From Reichenbachiella carrageenanivorans (GTDB lineage: Bacteria > Bacteroidota > Bacteroidia > Cytophagales > Cyclobacteriaceae): a stretch of 64,000 nt of DNA. The notes beneath the pieces are model-generated. The model was not told the DNA's origin and searched no databases. It saw nothing but the letters and a program-made list of their open reading frames with translations. Positions 25,414-32,715 of the stretch are shown here, in pieces. The stretch spans positions 4,373,501 to 4,437,500 of the forward strand of contig NZ_CP106735.1 in the NCBI RefSeq assembly GCF_025639805.1, given 5' to 3'. Each line of letters starts with the position of its first letter. Position 1 is the first letter of the stretch. Made by a program: the position numbers and the translations under genes.

Positions 25414-25600
25414 AACAAGCTGTGATGAAATCATGCGTGGATAGTGCTAGACGACAGTTTTCTGTATTCTGGAAGCCCTGCCAATTCTGCGAATTGGCCT
25501 ATTGAGAAAATGAAAAAAGTAATAGCCCATTTCGCAGATTTGGCTATTTAGTATCAGAAAGATTAACTTTCCAAAAACGCACGCTTCATACAGGGGCGAT
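25414..25600 (+). repeat. attC-like cassette site E
   Basis: 187 bp. The arms AACAAGCTGTGATGAAATCA and CGCACGCTTCATACAG pair. The inner stem CCAATTCTGCGAATTGG / CCCATTTCGCAGATTTGG matches the inner stem of site A in position and partly in sequence. It ends in GAT instead of GTT and is followed directly by the 3' end of the hipT-like gene. Confidence 0.6.
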
Positions 25601-25613
25601 AAACTCCATCAGA

Positions 25614-26540
25614 TTAACCGAAAAGTTGATTGTGTTTACTTTCAATCAATTGACTATAATTCCCCATCATTTCTTCGGATAAGAAAGACTGATTTATAAA
25701 GTCTATCCAGATATTATGAAGTTTTGAGTACTTATTTAGAATATTCTCGGCCGCTTTATTAGGTATGCCAGAGGTAGTCATAGCGCTAAAAAAATCAGAT
25801 TTTCTCAGTCTTTTCTTTTTACCGCATAATGTCAAGGCAAGCTCTTCATCATCTCCTTCAACCACTAGAGCTGAAGAAACTAAATCATAAGCAGGAGCCA
25901 ATTCATAATGACCTTGCTCATTCTTTAGCAATGAAAAGTTCTTTAAATGCATGTCAGCATTTCCAGTCAGAAAACTAAAAAGAGTCAATTCATAAAACCT
26001 TACTAAATCAAGACCTGGATTTATACTACTTCGTTTGATCTCTTTAGCTATCTGCTCATGAGATGACTTGTATTTGTCTTCCGTTAGTCTTCCCAGCAGT
26101 TGGCACATATCCTCCATATGCTTTTTCACTCCCTCATTTCTATCCATTCTTTTAGTTATGTAAGCTAATTCTCCGGAATCCAATCGCACCAAAGAATGCT
26201 TGGCAGTTCTAATTCTTGATAGTTGAGCAAGATGCATGGTCAGGTCTTCTATTTGAGGAAGTTCTTCCCACATTGGCGACTGAGGCTTTAGGATATATTG
26301 ACCCCAAAGGCCAACTATTGTCAACTTTTCAGGCTCATTGTCTGGTTTTTCTATGTGCAAGGATAATTTCGGCTGAACACCTGTAACTGTTGTCTTCCCC
26401 TTAATCATCTGTTTAGCAAGGCTCAGAAGATCTGCCTCAGTGTATGGCACTTTTGGAGGTTCTGAAACTCCGAATATTTTCTTACTACAATTCGGGTGAA
26501 AATCACCTTCTGAGTCTCTATAGCAGTATAGACAATTCAT
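25614..26540 (-). CDS. hipT: HipT-like serine/threonine kinase toxin (HipA core)
   Basis: 308 residues. It begins with a zinc-ribbon-like CLYC...HPNC common in Bacteroidota HipA proteins. Kinase features: phosphate loop TTVTGVQPKLS (T51, V52, T53 where E. coli HipT has the autophosphorylated Ser-x-Ser pair), ATP lysine K85 (YILKP), catalytic NADMHLKN (D196, K200, N201) and metal ligand D219 in APAYDL. It lacks the HipA N-terminal subdomain, which is a separate gene just upstream, as in HipBST. HipA/HipT kinases phosphorylate aminoacyl-tRNA synthetases (GltX, TrpS) and stop growth. Overlaps hipS by ATGA. Confidence 0.88.
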   Translation of the reverse strand: MNCLYCYRDSEGDFHPNCSKKIFGVSEPPKVPYTEADLLSLAKQMIKGKTTVTGVQPKLSLHIEKPDNEPEKLTIVGLWGQYILKPQSPMWEELPQIEDLTMHLAQLSRIRTAKHSLVRLDSGELAYITKRMDRNEGVKKHMEDMCQLLGRLTEDKYKSSHEQIAKEIKRSSINPGLDLVRFYELTLFSFLTGNADMHLKNFSLLKNEQGHYELAPAYDLVSSALVVEGDDEELALTLCGKKKRLRKSDFFSAMTTSGIPNKAAENILNKYSKLHNIWIDFINQSFLSEEMMGNYSQLIESKHNQLFG

Positions 26541-26851
26541 ATTAATGGCTCAATTGATACAGCTCCTATGCAATCTTTGCATGCAACAAGGAGAACTCCC
26601 ATTCTATCCTTTTCACTGACTTTCCAATTTTTTTCAACTATATCCAAAATCCAACCTTCTGGAATAAGACCATCAAAAAATGGAAACAGTATATTTGAAT
26701 GAAACGGCTCTTGTTGTAATTGCAGAGTTAAACTTATGGGTGCTCTCCCTTTTGCGAAATATTCGTATTCGTATTGAAAATGATACCCTTCTTCATCTTC
26801 GGTTAGTGTCCCAGCCCACTCATCTTGGTAAAGTACTTTTGCTTTCCTCAT
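26537..26851 (-). CDS. hipS: HipS-like antitoxin (stand-alone HipA N-terminal subdomain)
   Basis: 104 residues. VLYQDEWAGTLTEDEEGYHF and the signature ILFPFFDGLIPEGWILDIV are those of the HipA N-terminal subdomain 1, here a separate protein. In the HipBST system of E. coli O127 the HipS protein, not HipB, neutralises the kinase; that role is inferred here. It overlaps hipB by 32 nt and hipT by 4 nt, so the three are one translationally coupled operon. Confidence 0.82.
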   Translation of the reverse strand: MRKAKVLYQDEWAGTLTEDEEGYHFQYEYEYFAKGRAPISLTLQLQQEPFHSNILFPFFDGLIPEGWILDIVEKNWKVSEKDRMGVLLVACKDCIGAVSIEPLI

Positions 26852-27056
26852 CTCTGTTAACTTCTATTGGTCCCAATTCATATCCAAAGAGATTTAAAAC
26901 TTGATTGACCTTGTCCATTTTCAGTGTTGGCTTTCCTTGCTCAAGCTCTCGAACAAATCTTAATCCAACCCCAGCGGCAAATGACAGATCTTCCTGTTTC
27001 ATTCTGGCTTGCTTTCTTTTCTCTTTGATGAACTGTGCTAATGTTGTTTTCATCAT
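26820..27056 (-). CDS. hipB: HipB-like HTH antitoxin/repressor
   Basis: 78 residues. An HTH_3/Xre domain fills most of the protein: LAQFIKEKRKQARMKQEDLS, then FAAGVGLRFVRELEQGKPTL (helices 2-4). First gene of hipB-hipS-hipT. It should bind the palindromes directly upstream, the nearest of which is centred about 20 bp from its start codon, and repress the operon. Confidence 0.88.
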   Translation of the reverse strand: MMKTTLAQFIKEKRKQARMKQEDLSFAAGVGLRFVRELEQGKPTLKMDKVNQVLNLFGYELGPIEVNRDEESKSTLPR

Positions 27057-27067
27057 CTCTATAACTC

Positions 27068-27203
27068 TATACCCTTTCGGGTGTAATATAGCAAATTATA
27101 ACAATTTATACCATAACGGGTATAAAATTTTCGATATCTCCACTACTATACCCTTTAAGGTATAAAAATGAAAATATAAGTTAATTACACCTTATCGGGT
27201 ATA
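27068..27203 (-). promoter_or_regulatory. Four regularly spaced hipB operators
   Basis: Four 18-bp pseudo-palindromes of the form TATACC-N6-GGTATA: TATACCCTTTCGGGTGTA (27068-27085), TATACCATAACGGGTATA (27107-27124), TATACCCTTTAAGGTATA (27147-27164) and TACACCTTATCGGGTATA (27186-27203). Centres are 39, 40 and 39 bp apart, close to four helical turns, so bound HipB dimers would face the same side. They resemble the E. coli HipB operator (TATCC-N8-GGATA). The hipB promoter must lie among them. Confidence 0.85.
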
Positions 27204-27241
27204 GTGCAAAAAAGACGACAAACAAATTACAGAGTCTAATA

Positions 27242-27347
27242 AACGACATAGCACATGCCTCTTCTGAGTTACTTGAATCCTATATACAAGACCGATATTT
27301 TAGTAGAACTTAAATGAGCCCAGAGGCACGTGCCATATCTGGTCGTT
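27242..27347 (+). repeat. attC-like cassette site F
   Basis: 106 bp from AAC to GTT. The left arm AACGACATAGCACATGCCTC pairs with GAGGCACGTGCCATATCTGG followed by TCGTT; five bases are unpaired on one side. It has no large inner stem. Together with site E it brackets the hipBST operon. Confidence 0.55.
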
Positions 27348-27387
27348 AGTCTGTATAGCAGAGATCAAAAATTTTGGAAATCTAATA

Positions 27388-27486
27388 TTGAAATCTGAAG
27401 GATTTAGTTTCTGGAAATTCTTGTCTGGACTCTTCTTTTTCATAGGTATAATCAGCCTGATTAAAAACATCAAAATCATAAAATGA
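27388..27486 (+). CDS. Possible 32-residue membrane peptide
   Basis: From a TTG at 27388 the frame reads LKSEGFSFWKFLSGLFFFIG and then IISLIKNIKIIK before TGA: a basic N-terminus, one hydrophobic helix and a lysine-rich tail. It ends 10 nt before the HEPN-like frame. It could be a small toxin-like peptide or the remnant of a larger protein; there is no independent evidence that it is translated. Confidence 0.25.
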   Translation: MKSEGFSFWKFLSGLFFFIGIISLIKNIKIIK

Positions 27487-27495
27487 TATGCCTGA

Positions 27496-27930
27496 ATTGA
27501 ACTGTCTTATTTAGGAGATATAGTAAATGGATTTGTCAGAACTGAGTTTATTCTTTCGCAAATATTATCCGAACTGGGTTTTAGGGATAATCGAATAGAT
27601 TTCTTCGCTGACAGTCGAACCGAGAAAAAACTACAGTCAATACGTATTGAATTCGAAAAGTCCGAACTTCCCAAAAAGCATGAGTTTATCAGATTGATTG
27701 ATGAACTCGATGAGTTAAGAAAGAAAAGAAATATTGTGGTTCATAGCCTGGTGTTAACTAACGTAGAAGATAGCCACAACCACATGTTTCACAACTATCA
27801 GAAAATCAAAGGAGGAATTCTGAATAAGACAACACAATTCAATACGTCAGATTTGAAGAATATTCATATCGAAATTCTAGAAATACATAACTCTCTTTAT
27901 ACCCTTCATTGGGGTGAAAGAGGTCGCTAA
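27496..27930 (+). pseudogene. HEPN-like protein lacking a normal start (frameshifted 5' end)
   Basis: Open for 144 codons from 27496: IELSYLGDIVNGFVRTEFIL, later LRKKRNIVVHSLVLT with an RX4H motif (RNIVVH), and ending SLYTLHWGERGR. The RN-x3-H block after a helical region is typical of HEPN-like proteins. There is no ATG, GTG or TTG at the 5' end; an ATG at 27489 in another frame (ATGCCTGAATTGAACTG) would join the frame if one base were restored. The gene follows attC-like site F, and its stop lies in CGCTAAC, the start of a possible further site at 27929 whose right arm I could not find. Confidence 0.5.
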
Positions 27931-28068
27931 CAAATGTTTCCATGAATGGAGTTTCATCAATCAGGATATTTTCGTGGAGATTGGAAAGTCCGCCACAAGT
28001 TTTAAATTTAAATCAAAGCTGGGCCGAGTAGGCATGGCTTTGAACGAGACGAGAGGTTAGTGCATTCT

Positions 28069-28722
28069 TTAAAGCGCCATGATGACCGCCTTCTGCTCTA
28101 CTGCCCACAACGAAAGACTATTTGATTGACCTGCTAGGTTTAGTTTATTGATGATGTTGCTCCTGTGTTTTTCTACGGTACGGGCAGAGATATGAAGCCT
28201 TTCGGCTATCATTTGGGAGCTACATTGACTAGCTACAAGCTTGAGAATCTTTTTTTCTGATGATGAAAGCAAATCCAAATTGACAGTCTTTTTGCTATCT
28301 GTGGTATGGGTAGTGGAGAGAATCGACAGACTGTAATATGAATTGCCCTTCATCACCTCATCTATGCATTTGAATATTTCTGTGCTGGTATCTTCTTTCA
28401 GCAGATAACCCGCAATATTTAGGCTTTTGGCCTGTGCGATAAACGCTGGTTCTTTGTGATACGACAAGAGAATAAACTTAGTCTCTAGCTGCTTTTTTCT
28501 ACACTCGTCTGCTATGGAGAGCCCACTCAAATAGGGCATTTCGATATCCAAAAGTGCAATATCAGGAGGGTTGTCCAAAATCAACTTTAAAGCCGCAGCA
28601 CCATCACTTACAGCACCCAATATCTCTATGCCACCCCTTTGAAGCAATAGGTCTTTTAATCCCTGCAACAGCAACGGGTGATCATCAGCTATCACTATAC
28701 GTACTACTTTTGATTCAGGCAT
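28069..28722 (-). CDS. NarL/LuxR-family response regulator
   Basis: 217 residues from the ATG at 28722, which overlaps the kinase stop by 8 bp (ATGCCTGA). Receiver domain with acidic pocket ADDH, phosphoacceptor D59 (ALLDIEMP), switch serine (ILLSYH) and K (LLKEDTS). C-terminal LuxR-type HTH with LSSSEKKILKLVASQCSSQ and AERLHISARTVEKHRSNI. It is the partner of the upstream histidine kinase. Target genes are not visible. Confidence 0.92.
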   Translation of the reverse strand: MPESKVVRIVIADDHPLLLQGLKDLLLQRGGIEILGAVSDGAAALKLILDNPPDIALLDIEMPYLSGLSIADECRKKQLETKFILLSYHKEPAFIAQAKSLNIAGYLLKEDTSTEIFKCIDEVMKGNSYYSLSILSTTHTTDSKKTVNLDLLSSSEKKILKLVASQCSSQMIAERLHISARTVEKHRSNIINKLNLAGQSNSLSLWAVEQKAVIMAL

Positions 28723-30760
28723 TTTTATTTGGTTTTGAAACATGTAACGTGACGGTTGTCCCTTTTCCTTTTACCGACTCTATCATCAACTTGCCACCCA
28801 GCAGCTGGGTTCTTTCTCTAAGTGTCTTCATTCCCAAGCTCGTCACTACTCCTGAGTCTTCGGTCAAATCAAACCCTACACCATAATCCTTTATTTGAAT
28901 CGACACGCGTCGTGGCTCATCCTTTACCACAACCGAAGCAGACTCACTCTTGGCATGCTTTAGCACGTTATTCAAAGACTCTTGAATGATCCTGTAAATT
29001 TGTAATTCCTTTGCTTCGTCAAATAAACCATCTATGGTGTCAATCTCTTCGGAAAAGAAAATGTCGGAGTATTCATCTGCGTCACTTACCAATTTTTGGA
29101 TGGCAGCTGTAAGACCCAAGTTTTCTAATACAGCTGGATGCAGTGCCTTGGAGATTGATCTCACTTCCTCTAGTGCTTTGGATACCATATTGGTGGTGTT
29201 TTCATCTTGATTCAAGGCTACCTTATTTTTGATCAAAATAAGACTTTGGCCGACTGAATCGTGCAGGTCTTGGGAGATGCGTTTTCTTTCATCCTCGTGT
29301 GCTACGATCAATTGCCGCGAATAGAGGGCTTCCATTTTTTTGGCTTGAATGGCAAACCTTGATGAGCGATAGAAATAAATTCCCGCAAAGAATAAGAGCA
29401 AACCAATCCCGATAGCCCAGCTCAGTCGGGTTTTGAATAAATTGGCTGTTGCGAGAACCTTAATTTCATTTTCTTGATCAGATATCTGCCTCTCCCTGTG
29501 CTCTTTCTCATACAATGTCTCCATATAGACCAGTGCATTGGATTTGCTGGCGCTGAGTATGGAGTCTTTGATATGAATGGAAGACTGTAGGTGTATATGA
29601 GCATTTTCAAAATCCCCTTTTGCCAAATAGCATTTATAGGTCAAATTCTCCATTTCCATCACCTCTTCGTACTTGTTTTGTGTTCGGCACTGATCGATCA
29701 ATTGCTTAGACAGAGCAATTGTCTCGTCATATCTGTTTTGACAGTAAAGGGAATAGACCTGTGCCCATAAATAAAGCTCATCCAGCCATTTGGATCCCTT
29801 AAACTTGTCTCGTTCGGCTTGCATGCGCTGAAAATAGTGATTCGCAGAATCACAGCGGTTGATTTTGGTATATGCAACCGTGAGCTTACTGTAAGCGGAA
29901 TACCTTAGGTCTGGCTTTGGGTCGCCAAGTGAGATTGCTTTTTTCAATAAACGAATCCCTAGACTGTCATTATTCAATTTGCGGGCTTCAGTGGCGTAGT
30001 TAATATAGTTCACCAGAATCAGTCCTATTTCTGTATTCGCATTGCTCAACTGAATGAGTTTTTTTCGCTGCTCGATCGCCTTTTCAGCAAATCCATTCAT
30101 CCCATATAGTATAGCCGTCTCATTGATCGTTTTGATCAGGCTAACAGTATCATAGTTGTGGGCAAATATCGCACGGGCATTTTCTAACAATTCACCTGAT
30201 TTTATAAAATCGCCCTTTTGCATGTGTCTGGCTGCCATATATAAGTAGGCCTCTCCAAATTCTCTCTGAGTTGAATCATTGAGCGTTTCATAAACATGAG
30301 CGGCATTGTTATACTCACGTAGTGAACTGTCATATTCGTTTATGTATTCGTAAATATTCCCCCGTTGAATCAACAATGCCCCCCTAGTTGAGGGTGACAA
30401 CTGATCATCCCAATGAAGTGTTCTGTTAATAATGGCGAAAGCAGAATCAGGAATGAATACTTCTGAATAATAAGTCTTAGCTAAACGGATGGCGTATTTG
30501 GCAGCAAAGTCGTACTGTTGTTCTGCTTTAGTGTTTTGGATAGCCCGAGAAAGACACTGTTGGTATAGGTCCAACTTTTCGGGGTATATCCATACGTCCA
30601 AGGTATCATACAAGGGAAGCTTAGCCTCCCAAGTAGGTTGACTATCAATGACCTGAAAAAGTGAATCATAGTCATGATTGCCATAGGACTGAGGGCCTAT
30701 CAAAAATAAAAAAACTACTAAAAGGAATAATCGCTGCACCACTTGAAAAATGTATTTCAT
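28715..30760 (-). CDS. TPR-containing NarX-type sensor histidine kinase
   Basis: 681 residues. Signal peptide about 1-28, periplasmic TPR array about 35-425 (for example IQRGNIYEYINEYDSSLREY), a coiled coil before one transmembrane helix (WAIGIGLLLFFAGIYFY, about 446-462), HisKA_3 dimerisation/phosphoacceptor region EDERKRISQDLHDSVGQSLI (near residue 500), and an HATPase_c domain with DYGVGFD and the short G2 region. This periplasmic-TPR kinase type is common in Bacteroidota and pairs with LuxR-type regulators. It overlaps the regulator gene. The signal is unknown. Confidence 0.92.
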   Translation of the reverse strand: MKYIFQVVQRLFLLVVFLFLIGPQSYGNHDYDSLFQVIDSQPTWEAKLPLYDTLDVWIYPEKLDLYQQCLSRAIQNTKAEQQYDFAAKYAIRLAKTYYSEVFIPDSAFAIINRTLHWDDQLSPSTRGALLIQRGNIYEYINEYDSSLREYNNAAHVYETLNDSTQREFGEAYLYMAARHMQKGDFIKSGELLENARAIFAHNYDTVSLIKTINETAILYGMNGFAEKAIEQRKKLIQLSNANTEIGLILVNYINYATEARKLNNDSLGIRLLKKAISLGDPKPDLRYSAYSKLTVAYTKINRCDSANHYFQRMQAERDKFKGSKWLDELYLWAQVYSLYCQNRYDETIALSKQLIDQCRTQNKYEEVMEMENLTYKCYLAKGDFENAHIHLQSSIHIKDSILSASKSNALVYMETLYEKEHRERQISDQENEIKVLATANLFKTRLSWAIGIGLLLFFAGIYFYRSSRFAIQAKKMEALYSRQLIVAHEDERKRISQDLHDSVGQSLILIKNKVALNQDENTTNMVSKALEEVRSISKALHPAVLENLGLTAAIQKLVSDADEYSDIFFSEEIDTIDGLFDEAKELQIYRIIQESLNNVLKHAKSESASVVVKDEPRRVSIQIKDYGVGFDLTEDSGVVTSLGMKTLRERTQLLGGKLMIESVKGKGTTVTLHVSKPNKNA

Positions 30761-31032
30761 TCTATATTCCCAAGATTAAGATAAAATCGACAAACGGAGT
30801 TGCATAAATGGAAAACAAAAGTTGTAAAACTAAAAAACTTCTTCCACTGCTTGCTGTCCTCTTTTTATAAAATAGCGTCAAAAAGCTCTCCTTTTCAATC
30901 TCTTGATACATTGTCTTTCTCTTCATTTTTTTCAAATATACGTACTGCCACGTATGTTTTTACGAGATGCCTCGTATTGCCTTAGCCAACAGCTGTTTTC
31001 ATCTTTGTGTTAGTAATCAGCTATGTCATTTT

Positions 31033-31310
31033 ATGAGAACAAACTTCAGTTTTCTATCCACTATTCTTACTTCGCTTATTGTATTGGTTTTTCATCCAGT
31101 CATCACCCATGCACAAAGTTTGGCCAATTTTAATACCTCGCCCACGTCAGTGTACAGTGTTCTACATACCGTTTTTTATTCACGGATCTATCCTGATACT
31201 TGACTGGCACAACAACGACTGAAATAGAGCAGACCACAGAGGATGCACTCTACACCCTCTCCTGTCCAAATCAAAACACACAAAAAGTAAAATCACGCTG
31301 ATACAATAAT
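31033..31310 (+). pseudogene. Decayed copy of a T9SS type B sorted protein
   Basis: ATG 31033 gives a signal peptide (NFSFLSTILTSLIVLVFHPV...HAQ) and stops at 31203. The next 100 bp align by eye with the end of the HYR protein gene (35150-35262): ACAACAACGACTG, CAGACCACAGAGGATG for the aspartate-rich turn, and CTCTCCTGTCCAAATC...AACACACAAAAA, with deletions and stops. It is a collapsed paralogue retaining little but its signal peptide and sorting domain. The rest of the 550-bp spacer (30761-31032) shows no gene. Confidence 0.55.
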
Positions 31311-32678
31311 ATGATGGTCTCAACAAAAATATATATCCAAACCATTTTTATAGTCAGTTTGGCTTGCTACAGTTCATTTACTTGGGCTCAGCAAATCTCC
31401 CCATTCAATCTATACAACCAGAATACATTCCTCATCAACCCCGCTGTAGCAGGGCTAAACCATTGTCTATATGGATTTGTGAACCGTAGCGTACAGACAA
31501 CTGGAGTGGATCAAGCCCCTTCTGTACAGCAATTAAGTCTATATGGAAGCATCGCGCCTTCACATGGCTTGGGTACAGCCATTCGTTACTCAGATTTGGG
31601 GCTGGTATCTCAATTTTCAGGTAACATCAGCTATGCCTATCACCTGAAAATATCACAGGAGAGCGCACTCCATGCGGCCTTTTCTCTAGGCATTGACCAA
31701 CAACGGCTCAACATGAATGAAGTCATTGCCAGCGATTACACAGACGAACTTTTGATCAAATACAGTCAACCCCAATCAAGTCTATCCAATGGTCTAGGGC
31801 TCATGTTTACCTCCCAAAAACTCACACTAGGAATCGCAGTACCTCAAACTTTTTCGAGGAAATCGGAGGTAAATTTCGTACAAAACGAACGCATCAACGC
31901 TTATGCATCTTATGGTCTAGTAAACACCCCTCAGTGGCAACTCGAAGGGTTTCTACTCTATCGAAACTATGCATCAGAAACTGACCGACTGGACATTGGC
32001 AGTAGAGTGGTTTTGAAAGACATTCTGGGTCTGGGAGCCATCTACAAAACTGGCCGTGGAGTAGCTGTAATGGCTGATCTGCAAATCAACGACCAATTCA
32101 TTTTTGCCTACAACTACGAAGTCGCTACCAAATCGCAATCTCTCGGAGGCTCTCATGGCCTCATGCTAGGAATCAGACTATGCCACAACAAAAACAAATC
32201 TGTAGACAGACAGCTCTATGTGCAATCCATCCCATCAACACCTATGGCTCAACCTGCCCCACCTAAACCGACCCTCATCACCCCTATCAAAATCGAAACA
32301 GCCCCATATGAGGAAAAAACCTTACCTGATTCACTCAACAGTATTTTCAAGCAAAAAGATCTAATCATCAGATTCGCTCAAGCTTCTCCAGACTCTGTCG
32401 TCTCTGGAAACCAACACGCCGTAGTCTCTAAAGTAGCTGGGATTTTAAAAGCGCATCCAGAACTGAAAGTCACGATCATTGGACATGCCAGCTCATCTGG
32501 TACAGAAGAATTTAATCAGCAAATATCTGAAGCTAGAGCTAAAGCTGTGGCCAATATTTTGATCAAAGAAGCTATTGACACCAATCGCATCTCTACGATT
32601 GGGAGAGGTGAACTAGCCCCTCTCTCCGAACAGGATGAAGAGAATCGATGCGTACAGGTCGTTTTTCATATTAACTAA
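31311..32678 (+). CDS. PorP/SprF-type outer-membrane protein fused to an OmpA peptidoglycan-binding domain
   Basis: 455 residues. Signal peptide about 1-26 (ends TWAQ). PorP/SprF domain about 28-300, with the family opening QISPFNLYNQNTFLINPAVA and repeated beta-strands. C-terminal OmpA-like domain about 345-455 containing VTIIGHASSSGTEEFNQQIS and AKAVANILIKEAI. PorP/SprF proteins assist T9SS secretion and anchoring of a specific large adhesin encoded next door; the following HYR protein has the matching type B sorting domain. The OmpA fusion would also tether the barrel to peptidoglycan. The two genes are 37 bp apart. Confidence 0.85.
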   Translation: MMVSTKIYIQTIFIVSLACYSSFTWAQQISPFNLYNQNTFLINPAVAGLNHCLYGFVNRSVQTTGVDQAPSVQQLSLYGSIAPSHGLGTAIRYSDLGLVSQFSGNISYAYHLKISQESALHAAFSLGIDQQRLNMNEVIASDYTDELLIKYSQPQSSLSNGLGLMFTSQKLTLGIAVPQTFSRKSEVNFVQNERINAYASYGLVNTPQWQLEGFLLYRNYASETDRLDIGSRVVLKDILGLGAIYKTGRGVAVMADLQINDQFIFAYNYEVATKSQSLGGSHGLMLGIRLCHNKNKSVDRQLYVQSIPSTPMAQPAPPKPTLITPIKIETAPYEEKTLPDSLNSIFKQKDLIIRFAQASPDSVVSGNQHAVVSKVAGILKAHPELKVTIIGHASSSGTEEFNQQISEARAKAVANILIKEAIDTNRISTIGRGELAPLSEQDEENRCVQVVFHIN

Positions 32679-32715
32679 TTCAGTAAAAATCATCCCTCAT
32701 TATTCCGATACATAG

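Larger units (their letters stand above)
24825..25598 (+). mobile_element. Integron-like gene cassette E (two small genes)
   Basis: It begins with GTTGTAGGTA (24824-24833) immediately after entry repeat X3 and ends with the perfect reverse complement TACCTACAAC (25407-25416) followed by site E. It carries two short genes, the second interrupted. The site at its end finishes in GAT rather than GTT. Confidence 0.65.

Noticed and set aside
25614..26851. A single HipA broken into two pieces by frameshift
   Set aside because: The split falls at the boundary between the N-terminal subdomain and the kinase core with an ATGA overlap, matching natural HipS/HipT genes rather than a lesion.
3015..27347. 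Calling the arrays a classical integron
   Set aside because: No integron integrase or attI next to an intI gene is present, and the R-box sequences (for example CGCTAAC, TGCCAAC, GGTAAC) do not fit RYYYAAC. I therefore describe them as integron-like only.
27929..28058. A seventh attC-like site after the HEPN-like frame
   Set aside because: CGCTAACAAATGTTTCC looks like a left arm and GGTTAGTGC lies 120 bp later, but the arms between them do not pair convincingly.
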